A stretch of 64,000 bases of DNA from Rivularia sp. T60_A2020_040 (GCA_015272215.1 JACYMD010000112.1:16090-80089), one strand, 5' to 3'. Shown: positions 7,784 to 17,208, counted from the first letter of the stretch. The notes: a model not told the origin generated them from the sequence alone. Made by a program: numbers and translations.

Positions 7784-10783
7784 TTACTCTGGTACTGGTA
7801 ACTGTTGTGGTATTGGTTCAGGAGTAAAAACAGGGGTTCTAATTTCGGTTACGTCGAAAATCGCGCCTAAAGCCTCTTCTAAAGTTTCTTCCATGACAAT
7901 TTGGTTATCATAAGCAACAATTACCCGAACTAAAGTCGGTAAACTATTTTCCTCGGCTTCCAGATAGATTGGTTCAACGTAAAGAAGCGATTGTTCGATG
8001 GGTATGACTAATAAATTACCTTGAATTACCCGCGAACCTTCGCGATTCCATAAAGTAATCTGTTGAGAAATTTCCGGATTTTGGTTAATTAAAGCTTCTA
8101 TTTGCTGTGTTCCGTAAACTAATTGCTGCTTGGGGAATTCGTAAAGTAATAATCTACCATATTGGCTACCATCAGAACGTGCAGCTAACCAAGCAATTAA
8201 GTTTCGTCGTTGGGTGGGAGTAAAAGGAAGTAGTAGAATAAATTCTTCATTTTGAGCGCTAGGCAGTTTTGTAATTAAATAATAGGGTTGTACCTGCTGC
8301 TGTTCTGTACCGTAAGTTTCTGTGGGAATCTGCCATAAATCTTCTCGGTTATAAAATACCTGGGAGTCGGTCATATGATAAGCAAGCAAGCGTTCCGATT
8401 GAATGCTAAAGTAGTCTAATGGGTAGCGAATATGACTACGAAGAGTTACAGGCATTTCCGATAGAGGTTTGAACATTGATGGGAAGATGGCCTGTAGTGT
8501 ATTAATAATTGGGTCTGTAGAGTCGGCAATGTAAAAATTCACATCACCGTTGTAAGCATCAACAACTATTTTGACTGAATTGCGAATATAATTAAATTGA
8601 TTTTTACCAGGGTCGGAATAAGGATAGTGGCTACTGGTAGTGTAAGCATCAATTATCCAATATAAATATGTTTGTTGACCGTCGATAGTTGTTCCTTTAC
8701 CATCTGCTGCGACTAAGTAAGGATCGCGATCAAAACGTAAAAAAGGAGCTATTGTGCGTATTCTTTGTCTAATATTACGGCGAAAAAGCACCTTAGTTTC
8801 TGGCTTAAAATTGCGGGTTAGTAACATTTGCCAATCTTTAAGATACTGTGCAAACAGCAAGCGTCGTAAAGGTGAGCCAATAGGAATTCCACCGCTTCCG
8901 TCATAAACATTAAATTCGTTGGCATTTCCACTAGGATAATCAAACTCTTGAGTTTTTGTACCCGTCATTACATAGGTATTAGCAATTTCTCCATAATAAA
9001 TTCGTGGATTCCCAATGGGAATACTGGCACGAATTTCTGGATTTGATATGGATAAAGAACCTTGATTCCCCGAATCTTCAACACCAATATCTTTAACGTA
9101 ATAGTAAGGTAATCCACCGGGAGCGACTTGGTTGACTGGACTCAGAGTAAACCCGTAGCCATGAGTATAAACTAAATGTTTGTTTACCCACGTTTTGGCT
9201 GCATCGGGAACATCGTTGTAGTCCAATTCTCTGGCAGCAATGATAGTTTGTTGTTTAAAAGAAGCTTGGGAATTAAGACTGCGTTTGAGAGTGTAACGGT
9301 CAATATCTGCATCTGGGAACTTATAATAAGGTCGAATTTGTTGTAATTGACGGTTACTTTGTAAAAGTGGACGTGTATCCCACAAACGAATATTGCCAAT
9401 GGTTAAGTCATTTTCTTGTAAGTCAGATCCTGTAAGATTATTTTGAGGATTAAAAGTGGTTGCATCGATACTATTTAAATTAAATGCTTGGCGGGTAAGT
9501 TTGATTGTACGTTCTATGTAAGGCTGTTCGCGGGTGATTTCGTTTGGCTGTACGACTAATTTTTGTACTACTGTAGGTAGTAAACTCACAGCAACAGTTG
9601 CGAGTAGAAGAAATAATCCCGATATGTAAACTAACTCATGTGGATAAGGGATATTTTTTAAACTTTTTTTTCTTGTTTTAGATAAAGTTAAAGTTCGCAG
9701 CATCAAGTAAGCTGCAATCCCGATAGCTAAAATACTTAAGCTGGTATAAATAGGTAGCAATACGTTCACGTCTGTATAGCTAGCACCGTAGTTTACCCCT
9801 AATTTGGAATACAAAAGTTGATAGCGTAATAACCAATAACGTAAAGCTATCGCTAACATTACCAAGCAACCCAAACCGTTGAGATGAACTCTTTGCTGTA
9901 AGGTAAAACCGGGAAACTTACCTTCACTCAAACTGTTTGCAGAACGTAAATAAATCAACCCTACTGTAGCTATACCCAATAAAAATAATCCTAATAACCA
10001 AAATTGTAGAAGTTCCCAAATTGGTAAGGAAAAAACATAAAAGCTAATATCGCGATTAAATAAAGGTTCACTAACATTAAAGCTATTAGCCTGAAAGTAT
10101 TCTAAAACATTTATCCACCGTGCCGATATTAAAAAACCTAAAAGTAAACTCACAAATACTGCAACCGCTCTTATCCAAAACTCATAGCTAATAAAAATCG
10201 CAGTAGTCAAAAGCAGCACTACTATTAATTGCAAAATCGAGATTACAAGTTGCCGGAATCCGAATATATTTAAAATTAACTGCAACCAAGAGGGAAATTG
10301 CAGCATTTCCGAGGGTAATTCTAATTGAGGATACCAAATGTTTAAAACTTGCTGACTGTAAAAAACTACTATCGTTCCGACTAAAACACTTAATGCGAAA
10401 ATCGTCGGTAAAAGCCAACGTAACTTCAATCCATAAGCATATACCGAAGAACTAGGGGTTTTTCTAAAAGTAGGAGAATTGAAAAAATTCCCTTTTTGTT
10501 TATTAATTATTTCTTGATTTCTGTATGCTTCTTTAGGATGTTGAAACTTCCTTGCTATAATCAAATTACCCAGCAAAAAACACCCTGAAGCAAAAAAGGC
10601 AATCGCCCACAATCCTAACTGCGTTATTAAGCGTAATATAAACTCTGATAAATACTCAACTTTATGAAACCAAATCAATTCTGCTACTAGGTGGGAGGCT
10701 AAATCAAATATTAGCCAAAAACCCAACAATACCAAAATTATGCGATAACTTTTTTGAGAAATAAGATTAGCTATTTGCATCAC
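7784..10783 (-). CDS. UPF0182 family membrane protein (COG1615)
   Basis: 999 residues. The first 410 or so residues contain about seven or eight hydrophobic helices; the remaining roughly 590 residues form a large extracytoplasmic domain with family landmarks such as [45 protein letters not shown] and [11 protein letters not shown]. The C-terminus is proline-rich. The family is widespread in actinobacteria and cyanobacteria and has no established function. Length is normal and the frame intact. It is transcribed alone towards petE, 146 bp away. Confidence 0.92.
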   Translation of the reverse strand: MMQIANLISQKSYRIILVLLGFWLIFDLASHLVAELIWFHKVEYLSEFILRLITQLGLWAIAFFASGCFLLGNLIIARKFQHPKEAYRNQEIINKQKGNFFNSPTFRKTPSSSVYAYGLKLRWLLPTIFALSVLVGTIVVFYSQQVLNIWYPQLELPSEMLQFPSWLQLILNIFGFRQLVISILQLIVVLLLTTAIFISYEFWIRAVAVFVSLLLGFLISARWINVLEYFQANSFNVSEPLFNRDISFYVFSLPIWELLQFWLLGLFLLGIATVGLIYLRSANSLSEGKFPGFTLQQRVHLNGLGCLVMLAIALRYWLLRYQLLYSKLGVNYGASYTDVNVLLPIYTSLSILAIGIAAYLMLRTLTLSKTRKKSLKNIPYPHELVYISGLFLLLATVAVSLLPTVVQKLVVQPNEITREQPYIERTIKLTRQAFNLNSIDATTFNPQNNLTGSDLQENDLTIGNIRLWDTRPLLQSNRQLQQIRPYYKFPDADIDRYTLKRSLNSQASFKQQTIIAARELDYNDVPDAAKTWVNKHLVYTHGYGFTLSPVNQVAPGGLPYYYVKDIGVEDSGNQGSLSISNPEIRASIPIGNPRIYYGEIANTYVMTGTKTQEFDYPSGNANEFNVYDGSGGIPIGSPLRRLLFAQYLKDWQMLLTRNFKPETKVLFRRNIRQRIRTIAPFLRFDRDPYLVAADGKGTTIDGQQTYLYWIIDAYTTSSHYPYSDPGKNQFNYIRNSVKIVVDAYNGDVNFYIADSTDPIINTLQAIFPSMFKPLSEMPVTLRSHIRYPLDYFSIQSERLLAYHMTDSQVFYNREDLWQIPTETYGTEQQQVQPYYLITKLPSAQNEEFILLLPFTPTQRRNLIAWLAARSDGSQYGRLLLYEFPKQQLVYGTQQIEALINQNPEISQQITLWNREGSRVIQGNLLVIPIEQSLLYVEPIYLEAEENSLPTLVRVIVAYDNQIVMEETLEEALGAIFDVTEIRTPVFTPEPIPQQLPVPE

Positions 10784-11218
10784 AAGTAAAGTATGTTTTC
10801 ACGGATGTAATTGAAATTAGATATGATTTTGATTATTCTATTGATGATATCTGAAGCAGAGGATTCAGGCGTACAATAGCTCAGATTTTTTCTTGGCACG
10901 ATTATTTATATTTTGACCTTTTATTAATGACCGGAAAATCAAGTATAGAAAAATTAATAAGTATTCATTATCTGAAATATATATATTACTCGATAATCGA
11001 TAATAAAAATTATATATATCACAGACAACTTGTTTTGTAACCAATCTTGTAGTCTAAACTTCTTGCTCATAATTACAAATACAAGTTAGAATTACCTGCA
11101 ATTAGCTTCCCATCGAAGAAGCGTTTGTTCTCGACTTATGTTCAATAAGTATCGAGATTTTTAGGTGCTGTGGATTAACAAACTACTTAACAACTTAATT
11201 AAAGTGAGGAGTGTGGAA
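10784..11218. other. AT-rich divergent intergenic region
   Basis: 435 bp between the UPF0182 gene (minus) and the small lipoprotein gene (plus). It contains AT-rich palindromic stretches around 10975-11020 (ATATATATTACTCGATAATCG type). A Shine-Dalgarno (GTGAGGAGTG) precedes the lipoprotein ATG at 11219. No other feature is seen. Confidence 0.4.
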
Positions 11219-11497
11219 ATGCGTTCAAAAATAATTGCTTTATGTCTTGCACTAGGTATGGCTGCTAGCGTCACTGCTTGTGGTGGAAATGAAGCCACTG
11301 AAGGTGGAGAAGGTACTGAAGCTACCCCCGGAGTTGAACAAACTACTCCAGAAGCTACACCTGATGCTACTGAAACCCCATAAGGTGGTGAAGGTGGTGA
11401 AGGTGGTGAAGGTGGAGCCACCCCCGGAGTTGAACAAACTCCACCACAAGCTACACCTGAAGCTACTGAAACCCCGTCAGGTGGTGCAGGTAGCTAA
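11219..11497 (+). pseudogene. Small Gly/Thr/Pro-rich lipoprotein interrupted by a nonsense codon
   Basis: The ATG at 11219 follows GAGGAGTG and starts a lipoprotein signal (MRSKIIALCLALGMAA, lipobox SVTAC, Cys21). The mature part is low-complexity, rich in Gly, Glu, Thr and Pro. A TAA at 11381-11383 ends the first 54 residues, but the same frame stays open to a TAA at 11495-11497 and repeats the same module: GGEGG units then ATPGVEQTPPQATPEATETP. In the second module the equivalent of the stop is TCA (ACC CCG TCA GGT GGT versus ACC CCA TAA GGT GGT), so one C-to-A change explains the break. The short 54-residue product may still be made. A sequencing error is the alternative. Confidence 0.7.
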
Positions 11498-11631
11498 GAA
11501 TAATCTGACAGCCAATAACACTACTTTTTTAGATTTTGGATACATTCGCTTCGCTTAGTACAAGCTTTGAATTTTGGACTATGACTAATACACCTCTCCG
11601 AAAATTTCAATTAAATATATGCGAACCGAAA

Positions 11632-11763
11632 CCCTTGCGGAGCAAAGACGCGAGCAAAGACGCGATGTAATGCCTTATGACGCTATCGCGTCACGCTTTG
11701 CCCTCCAGGCACGCGCTCGCCGCACGCGTTAGCGTTCACGCGAAAGCGTCTCTACATTTTTTC
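11632..11763. repeat. GC-rich clustered palindromes
   Basis: An island of short interleaved palindromes (GACGCTATCGCGTC, ACGCGTTAGCGT, CGCGAAAGCGTC) in AT-rich surroundings, ending in GCGTCTCTACATTTTTTCT. It is of the dispersed type common in Nostoc-like genomes. It lies between the lipoprotein and the convergent dehydrogenase. Confidence 0.6.
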
Positions 11764-11832
11764 TGAAGATGTCTATTGAGAATATGATTGGGAGGAATAA
11801 TTTTTAACTCCTAACTCATAACTCATAACTCC

Positions 11833-12648
11833 TCAACCTTGTCCCGACCAAGGTTTGATAAAATCAGCATAAAGAGTTAATCCACCGTCAATGTATAAAG
11901 TTTGTCCAGTAATATAAGCAGCTTCATCGGAACATAAAAAAGCAGTTGCAGCAGCCATTTCATCGGAAGTCCCAACTCTACCCATGGGTATATGACTTTC
12001 CACATTAGCTTTCTTCTCTGGATCATCCGTCCAAGCATCATTGATGGGGGTGACTGTTGCACCAGGGGCGATCGCATTTACGCGAATCCCTCTTCTAGCG
12101 TATTCTAAAGCTAGGGTAGTTGTGAGATTTTGCATCCCACCTTTACTAATTGAATAACTGATGTATTCAGGTCTAGGTATAATTTGGTGAACACTGGAAA
12201 CGTTAATAATATTTCCACCACTATCTTGATTAAGAAACAATTTAATTGCTTCACGAGCGCATAAATAAGCACCCTTTAAATTAACATCAATTACTTTTTC
12301 AAATTCTTTAAATTCAATTTCGTGGGCTGCACCAGGTATTTGAATTCCGGCATTATTAATTAAAATATCTAAACCACCGAATTCTTTTTTTACTTCGGCA
12401 AACATTTCTACAATATCATCTTCCTTTGAGACATCAGCCTGTACCAATATTTCTCTGCCTCCACAACCGCAACGGGCTTGAGTACAAGCTTCGTAAATCA
12501 ATTTTTCGGTATGTTCGGCATCTTCAGGGGTTTTTCGATAGTTAATTGCCACATTCGCACCTTCAGACGCAAATCTGACCGCAATTGATTGACCTATTCC
12601 CGAAGTTGCACCCGTGACTAAAACGTTTTTTCCGCTTATTCCTTTCAT
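11833..12648 (-). CDS. Short-chain dehydrogenase, glucose 1-dehydrogenase-like
   Basis: 271 residues, a classical SDR. The nucleotide-binding TGATSGIG is near residues 13-20, NNAG follows around residue 98, the catalytic Ser is in NVSSVHQ and the Tyr/Lys pair in YSISKGG. The C-terminal ITGQTLYIDGG is the hallmark of the glucose 1-dehydrogenase and FabG-like group. An insert CTQARCGCGGRE near residues 55-66 carries three Cys and is unusual for the group. Likely NAD(P)-dependent oxidation of a sugar or polyol, but substrate specificity in SDRs cannot be read from sequence. Monocistronic. Confidence 0.85.
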   Translation of the reverse strand: MKGISGKNVLVTGATSGIGQSIAVRFASEGANVAINYRKTPEDAEHTEKLIYEACTQARCGCGGREILVQADVSKEDDIVEMFAEVKKEFGGLDILINNAGIQIPGAAHEIEFKEFEKVIDVNLKGAYLCAREAIKLFLNQDSGGNIINVSSVHQIIPRPEYISYSISKGGMQNLTTTLALEYARRGIRVNAIAPGATVTPINDAWTDDPEKKANVESHIPMGRVGTSDEMAAATAFLCSDEAAYITGQTLYIDGGLTLYADFIKPWSGQG

Positions 12649-12770
12649 AAATAATCCTCTTGATTACAACCCAAAATTAATCACATAGTACTTCTGGGTT
12701 GAGTTTAGTACACTTAGGCTGCATTCCCTTCCCTCTACGGTTGTAAACCGAGTAGTGATAAGGAAGAAAC

Positions 12771-13120
12771 TTGAGAGAATATTTTGACAGTATCCGGCGG
12801 TTAAAACCGCACGCCAGTTGCTACAACGGAGGGAGCCTCGACGCGAGTTGTTCATGGGGGAAACCCGACCACACTCGCTCCGCAACGCACTGGCTCTACT
12901 ACACAAGCAAAGTCCACCGGCGTGGACTCATTTAATGAATAACCAGCTGCCACGGCGGGTTTTATTCGTGTAGCCAAGGCAGCGCGGTCTTGGTCCGGCG
13001 CGGGTGCGGAACCGTGGCGATCGCACCGCACCCGCGCCGTGGTCTCCCCCATGAGCGACTGCCGTGCGACTTATAGTCGCCAGGTAAAGTATTAAATTAG
13101 ACTTTAAAAGCATCCTCTAA
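12771..13120. mobile_element. MITE-like repeat element (long relative of 38366-38554, opposite orientation)
   Basis: 350 bp without a gene, with degenerate terminal inverted repeats (TTGAGAGAATATTTT at 12771-12785 and AAAAGCATCCTCTAA at 13106-13120). Interior blocks match 38366-38554 in reverse orientation: CCGGCGGTT-AACCGC, CGGGTTTTATTCGTGTAGCC, GGCAGCGCGGTCTTGG, CCCATGAGCGACTGCCGTGCGAC. It also holds a 13-bp GC-rich hairpin. Several short frames cross it but all are by-products of the repeat. Confidence 0.6.
12997..13038. repeat. Perfect 13-bp GC-rich hairpin around a HIP1 site
   Basis: Arms GGCGCGGGTGCGG (12997-13009) and CCGCACCCGCGCC (13026-13038) flank a 16-nt loop that contains GCGATCGC. 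It is absent from the shorter copy at 38366-38554, so it looks like an insertion within the repeat element. Confidence 0.75.
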
Positions 13121-13627
13121 TATCTAAGTACTTGTGTCAAGATTTAATCTTTAGATAAAGATATTTATAAGGGATGAGTTTTTTCAGAAAGCATTTTTAT
13201 GAATGTTCTGGAGACTAAATCTATATATATATTTTTTTGCAGATTTTTGAACGTATACAGATGCTACTGAGAAAATATCAAGATTTATGTATTAACCCTT
13301 GACAAAGGGGACAAATACTAAAAAAGCCGATAATGAATTAATTCAGCTACTAAGTGTATAAGTAAATTTTAGTTGGATCTATACAAAAGTAGAGCAACTT
13401 AAACCAGCTTAGTTCTGCTCCTAAGTGTATAAGTTGACTTTAGTTAAATCTATTAGCTTACAGAAGTGAATAAATCGGATGAAGCTTAACCTATCTAAAA
13501 ATAGAAGCAAGAAAAACAAATTACCTTAAGTTCCTTCTTCCCCTCAACGCCGGAATTATTAATCAGTTGAGTGCGGATTCATATTGTCTATTTGCTGTCT
13601 GAAATTAATAACACAGGAAACAAAAAT
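13121..13627. promoter_or_regulatory. Upstream region of the CAP gene with a leader shared with the next gene
   Basis: Contains TAAGTGTATAAGT twice (13351-13363 and 13422-13435) and a block CTATCTAAAAATAGAAGCAA...TTACCTTAAGTTCCTTCTTC (13487-13540) that recurs almost unchanged before the CVNH gene (14160-14212), where TAAGTGTATAAGTT-like AAGTGTATAAGTTA also recurs (14136-14149). This suggests a shared promoter or 5' leader. Confidence 0.6.
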
Positions 13628-14119
13628 ATGGCTATCTTCTCAATTAAAACAGGCTTACTAGCTGCCGCTATTCTTCTCGTTAATGTTAATGTTGCACAAC
13701 AAGCTCAAGCTTCTGTATCAAACGAAGTAATTCAATTAGTTAATCGAGCTAGGTCTCAAGGACGTGTGTGTGGAAACCGGAGATTTGGTGCTGCAAGACT
13801 ACTGTCTGCAAATGGTAGTTTGAATCGTGCTGCACTGGTACATAGTTCAGACATGGCTGCAAGAAGACAAATAAGTCATACAGGTTCTAATGGTAGTACT
13901 CTGGGACAGCGTGCAACACAAGCAGGGTATCAATGGCGAGGTATTGCTGAGAATGTGGCTTCTGGTCAAAGAACTAGCACTGAAGTCGTGCAAGCATGGC
14001 TAAAAAGTCCAGGTCATTGCGCTAACATTATGAGCCCAAATTATAACGAGGGTGGTGTTAGCGCTGTTCGCGGTCGTGATGGCCAAATCTACTGGACAAT
14101 GGTCTACGGTAGACGTTAA
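13628..14119 (+). CDS. Secreted CAP-domain protein (SCP/PR-1 family)
   Basis: 163 residues from the ATG at 13628, preceded by CAGGAAAC; an upstream in-frame start at 13571 lacks such a site and would bury the signal peptide. The signal peptide is about 27 residues (ending QQAQA). The CAP fold follows: VIQLVNRARSQGR, HSSDMAARRQISHTGSNG, IAENVASG, and WLKSPGHCANIMSPNYNEGGVSAV. Two Cys (in RVCGNR and GHCANI) could form a disulphide. Bacterial CAP proteins are exported; their activity is largely unknown. The upstream leader is duplicated before the following CVNH gene, so both may be co-regulated. A second CAP protein is at 53312-53863. Confidence 0.9.
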   Translation: MAIFSIKTGLLAAAILLVNVNVAQQAQASVSNEVIQLVNRARSQGRVCGNRRFGAARLLSANGSLNRAALVHSSDMAARRQISHTGSNGSTLGQRATQAGYQWRGIAENVASGQRTSTEVVQAWLKSPGHCANIMSPNYNEGGVSAVRGRDGQIYWTMVYGRR

Positions 14120-14159
14120 AGCAATTAGCTTGCACAAGTGTATAAGTTAATTGAAGTGA

Positions 14160-14212
14160 AACTTATCTAAAAATAGAAGCAGGAAAAACAAATTATCTTA
14201 AGTTCCTACTTC
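14160..14212 (+). repeat. Direct repeat of the CAP gene leader
   Basis: AACTTATCTAAAAATAGAAG...TCTTAAGTTCCTACTTC matches 13487-13540 over about 53 bp with few changes. It ends 30 bp before the CVNH ATG. Confidence 0.8.
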
Positions 14213-14242
14213 TATTCAACAGAAAATTCAAGGGAGAAAATC

Positions 14243-14659
14243 ATGTCTACTACTTGTCAGAAATCTATGAAAAGCAAATTGGCTCTAATTTTCACTGGTG
14301 TAACTCTAGCAGTTGCTTGTTTGAACCCTTTAGGGAAAGAAGCTTTAGCTGGAAAATTTTCTCGTAGCTGTGAAGATTTTGCACTGACGGGAGATAGCAT
14401 TTTGAGCGCAACTTGCAAAGATCGCAATGCTAATAAACGTAGGACTTCTTTGAATTTAAATAGGAGAATAAGAAATAAGAATGGATATTTAACAACAGGA
14501 GGTGGTAATTATGTTAGTACTTGTAAAAATATAGGATGGGGCCGTGGGGTTTCCTTAAAAGCAGACTGTAGAACATACAATGGGGATTGGAGATACTCAA
14601 CTTTGAATTTAGATAGTATCATTACTAATAATGATGGAAACCTGACATTTGATCGTTAG
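14243..14659 (+). CDS. Secreted CVNH (cyanovirin-N homology) domain protein
   Basis: 138 residues: signal peptide of about 37 residues (cut near ALAGKF) and one CVNH domain made of two tandem half-repeats, each with the pattern SC...L.A.C....SLNL: FSRSCEDFALTGDSILSATC then TSLNLNRRIRNKNGYL, and YVSTCKNIGW...LKADC then STLNLDSIITNNDGNL. Two disulphides per domain are possible. The family binds mannose-type or other glycans; the ligand here is unknown. The ATG follows AAGGGAGAAAATC. It sits 123 bp after the CAP gene with a matching leader, and a hairpin terminator follows. Confident family call. Confidence 0.92.
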   Translation: MSTTCQKSMKSKLALIFTGVTLAVACLNPLGKEALAGKFSRSCEDFALTGDSILSATCKDRNANKRRTSLNLNRRIRNKNGYLTTGGGNYVSTCKNIGWGRGVSLKADCRTYNGDWRYSTLNLDSIITNNDGNLTFDR

Positions 14660-14715
14660 TGATGAGTTAAAGTTATAGTCATCCCAATACTTATCGGTTA
14701 AGCGACAATTAGAAA

Positions 14716-14745
14716 CTCAGTATCTCAGAGATACTGGGTTTTTTA
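14716..14745 (+). terminator. Intrinsic terminator after the CVNH gene
   Basis: CAGTATCT (14718-14725) pairs with AGATACTG (14729-14736) around a CAG loop, followed by GGTTTTTTAT. Confidence 0.85.
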
Positions 14746-14790
14746 TCCCTCGGCTATTGTTAAGTACTTACGCAAAATTAATTGTATATT

Positions 14791-14864
14791 GTCATTACGA
14801 GTGGAGCGAAGCGAAACGAAGTAATCGCAAGCGTTTGGGATTGCTTCACTTCGTTCGCAATGAC
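14791..14864. repeat. Imperfect inverted repeat of the GTCATTGCGA...AGCAATC type
   Basis: GTCATTACGAGTGGAGCGAAG... at the left and GATTGCTTCACTTCGTTCGCAATGAC at the right form imperfect arms of about 26 bp. This is a dispersed element type; a 69-codon frame across it (14757-14966) is not a gene. Confidence 0.65.
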
Positions 14865-15098
14865 ACAAATAATTTTACACACCCACTTAACCGAGCAGTA
14901 TTGCAAGTAAAAAATCGGTTTTTTGCGCCTTTGCACCTTTGCGCTAAACACAAATCATCCCATTAATCAGCAACCCGCAAACGATAAATCCTGATTTTTT
15001 CGTTGGTTCTTAATCATGGTTGCGATCAAGAGTAATTTAGATGGGTTTGTCCTACAGTAGTTGTCAATGATTAAAATCACACACTCAAAAGTAACATC

Positions 15099-16016
15099 GT
15101 GATGAATATTAAATCTGACTCACAACAAACCTTTATGACTTTGTTTCTTTCTAAAATTAGCAAAATTAGTGCGATCGCAATAATTTTATCTTCCTCTTTA
15201 ACTGGCTCACTGTTATTACCTCAACTCAGTGATGCTGTTTTGCAAAAGACTGATAATGTCGCCCAAGCGCAACAGGGAAATGGAACTCGACACACAGTAC
15301 AACCTGGTGAGTTTTTATCAAATATTGCCCAGAGATATTATGGTGATGGTAGTGAAGCTTCTTGGAGAAGAATTTATGAGGCTAATCGGGCTGTAATTGG
15401 TCCTGAACCGACACAACTAAGGGCTGGGATGGTACTGGTTATACCTGGAGTCAATCGCTCTCAGCCTAATCCTGTTGCTAATAGGGGCAGTTTTCAAGAT
15501 ATGCTATTAGCACTTGGACGCAGAGAAACAGGGCAACAAAATCCCCCCTATAATATTGAGAATTCCTTGGGTTTTATGGGTAAGTATCAATTTGGTGAAG
15601 CTCTATTAATTGACCTGGGATATTATAGAGCTAATACTTACTACGGACAACCCGGTGTTAACAAGAATTATTGGCGCGGTACATGGACGGGAAAAAATGG
15701 TGCTAATAGCAAGCAAGATTTTTTAAATAATAAAAATAATGTCCAAGAAAGAGCAATTAGCGAGGCTATGAGTTTGAAATGGAGTCGTCTTAACGGTGAA
15801 CTCCAACAGAGAGGACGTTCTACAAAAGATTTTATTGGACGGAGACAAAGAGGAATAGTCATCACTAGTTCTGGACTGCTGGCGGCTGCTCATCTACGTG
15901 GTCCAAAAGCAGCTGCGGAAATGCTACTGTTTGATAGGGATAACCCCGATGAAAATGGCACGTCTATTTTCGCTTATTTGAATGAATTTGGGGGGTTTAG
16001 AACGCCTTTTGACTAG
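15099..16016 (+). CDS. Exported LysM protein with a lysozyme-like C-terminal region
   Basis: 305 residues. N-terminal hydrophobic stretch at about 24-46 (AIAIILSSSLTGSLLLPQL) acts as signal peptide or anchor. A LysM domain spans about 64-117 (RHTVQPGEFLSNIAQRYYGDG...LRAGMVLVIPG) and binds glycan of peptidoglycan. The C-terminal 175 residues begin with MLLALGRRETGQQNPPYN and GFMGKYQFGE, reminiscent of lysozyme-like or transglycosylase folds in which a Glu follows the first helix; the catalytic role is inferred only. Likely a cell-wall remodelling protein of the periplasm. The ATG at 15099 could be replaced by the ATG two codons later or the one at residue 13. Monocistronic. Confidence 0.75.
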   Translation: MMNIKSDSQQTFMTLFLSKISKISAIAIILSSSLTGSLLLPQLSDAVLQKTDNVAQAQQGNGTRHTVQPGEFLSNIAQRYYGDGSEASWRRIYEANRAVIGPEPTQLRAGMVLVIPGVNRSQPNPVANRGSFQDMLLALGRRETGQQNPPYNIENSLGFMGKYQFGEALLIDLGYYRANTYYGQPGVNKNYWRGTWTGKNGANSKQDFLNNKNNVQERAISEAMSLKWSRLNGELQQRGRSTKDFIGRRQRGIVITSSGLLAAAHLRGPKAAAEMLLFDRDNPDENGTSIFAYLNEFGGFRTPFD

Positions 16017-16147
16017 AAAATAATGGGATACAAGGCACTAAGCAGTTAATAATTAACATACAGACCTTTAACCTTTAACCTTCAACCTTTAACCTTTACG
16101 ATGCTGTATTATTGAAAAAAAAATCAACGAATAGGCACTTAACCATT

Positions 16148-16669
16148 ATGTTCTCAACAGATGATTTTGCACGGTACACTCAATGGTCAGGTATTGCCAC
16201 ATTGATATTTGCTTTCATTACACTCGTGGGTTTTATTTTTAAATGGGGTATCCGGTTCAGATTAGCAGGTGCGACGGGATTTTTATTAGTATTAACTGGA
16301 GGTTTTTTTCCTCTTTCCCTCACACCTTTGACTCGAACGGTGATTCCGGGTGCAATTCGCTATAAATTAGTTTTTGATAACGGTTCATCGCAAGCTGTAA
16401 TTGCTACTCCACCCCAAATTACTCCTTTAGAATTAGATGCAACTTTACGTCAAGCTGCCAGCGATTTATTTTCTTATGGTAGGTTAGGTACCAGAGAAGA
16501 AAATGAGTTAACTGTCCGCGCTCGCACTGTAATACATCCGGAACCAGGAATTTCCGTACCACTGTATTTAGGACAAATCAAGCGCTCCCTTTCGACTCGT
16601 GACGACAACGAAATGCAAATTGATATTTACAAAGATAACTTTGCTCAGTTACCAACCTCCGAAGGTTAA
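16148..16669 (+). CDS. ycf51: Ycf51 family protein (DUF2518)
   Basis: 173 residues from the ATG at 16148; an upstream TTG at 16112 adds 12 residues that the family does not need. Two membrane helices near the N-terminus (ATLIFAFITLVGFIF and GATGFLLVLTGGFFPLSL) are followed by PGAIRYKLVFDNGSSQAVI, the family signature, and ATLRQAASDLFSYGR. Ycf51 occurs in cyanobacteria and some red-lineage plastids; function unknown, membrane-bound. Complete and normal length. It is followed by a long heptamer repeat tract. Confidence 0.9.
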   Translation: MFSTDDFARYTQWSGIATLIFAFITLVGFIFKWGIRFRLAGATGFLLVLTGGFFPLSLTPLTRTVIPGAIRYKLVFDNGSSQAVIATPPQITPLELDATLRQAASDLFSYGRLGTREENELTVRARTVIHPEPGISVPLYLGQIKRSLSTRDDNEMQIDIYKDNFAQLPTSEG

Positions 16670-16719
16670 ATAATTTTGGATTTTAGATTTTAGATTTTGG
16701 ATTGAGAGTTAGGATTACC

Positions 16720-16773
16720 GGAGTTAGGAGTTAGGAGTTAGGAGTTAGGAGTTAGGAGTTAGGAGTTAGGAGT
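16720..16773. repeat. Heptanucleotide tandem repeat (GGAGTTA)7
   Basis: Seven perfect GGAGTTA units from 16720 to 16768 plus a partial unit; a short tandemly repeated repetitive (STRR) tract typical of heterocystous cyanobacteria. Confidence 0.95.
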
Positions 16774-16808
16774 AAAAATTTATTAGTTATTACTTGTTAA
16801 TTATTACC

Positions 16809-16855
16809 CCATTACCAATTACCCATTACCCATTACCCATTACCAATTACCAATT
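16809..16855. repeat. Heptanucleotide tandem repeat (CCATTAC/CCAATTA)n
   Basis: About six to seven alternating CCATTAC and CCAATTA units, ending 3 bp from the stop codon of the next (minus-strand) gene. Confidence 0.9.
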
Positions 16856-16857
16856 TT

Positions 16858-17208
16858 TTAATGAACTTGGTTTAGAGCGTTCCAAGTATCATTATCAATG
16901 ATTCCAGTGATTTTTACTTTACTGCGACGCTGAAAGCTTTGTACTGCTGCTTCCATAAAAGGACCGAAATCACCGTCTACATATCCAACATAGTCAGAAC
17001 TTCTTTTTAAGATACGCTGTGCTTTCATTACCATGTCACCACGGCTACCTTTTCTTAATTCTGGCATCTGTGCTGGTTCTTTTGGATTGATTTTTTGTGC
17101 TCTCCCGCCATTTAGAGTCTGTTCTTCTATAGAAAGATTTCTCTGCTGTTCGGCTTTAACCTCACCATCTTTTTCTGGTTGTTGAAATTTATTATCTAAT
17201 GGTTCCAT
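16858..17208 (-). CDS. Peptidoglycan-binding domain (PG_binding_1) protein
   Basis: 116 residues with a polar, Lys/Glu/Gln-rich N-terminal half (1-50) and a PG_binding_1 domain at about 52-114: LRKGSRGDMVMKAQRIL, VDGDFGPFMEAAVQSFQRR and GIIDNDTWNALNQV. No signal peptide, which is odd for a wall-binding domain; small cyanobacterial proteins of this kind are nevertheless common. No enzymatic domain is attached. The stop codon abuts a heptamer repeat tract. Function beyond glycan or protein binding is unknown. Confidence 0.82.
   Translation of the reverse strand: MEPLDNKFQQPEKDGEVKAEQQRNLSIEEQTLNGGRAQKINPKEPAQMPELRKGSRGDMVMKAQRILKRSSDYVGYVDGDFGPFMEAAVQSFQRRSKVKITGIIDNDTWNALNQVH

Noticed and set aside
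11252..11558. Long overlapping frames on both strands across the lipoprotein gene
   Set aside because: Low-complexity repeats (GGTGGTGAA) open several frames; only the frame with the lipoprotein signal and a ribosome binding site is credible.
12664..13113. Three short minus-strand frames
   Set aside because: All lie within the repeat element and share no coding traits.
14757..14966. 69-codon plus-strand frame
   Set aside because: Made of a dispersed inverted repeat.
16720..16855. Possible CRISPR array
   Set aside because: The tandem units are 7 bp with no spacers; they are STRR sequences.
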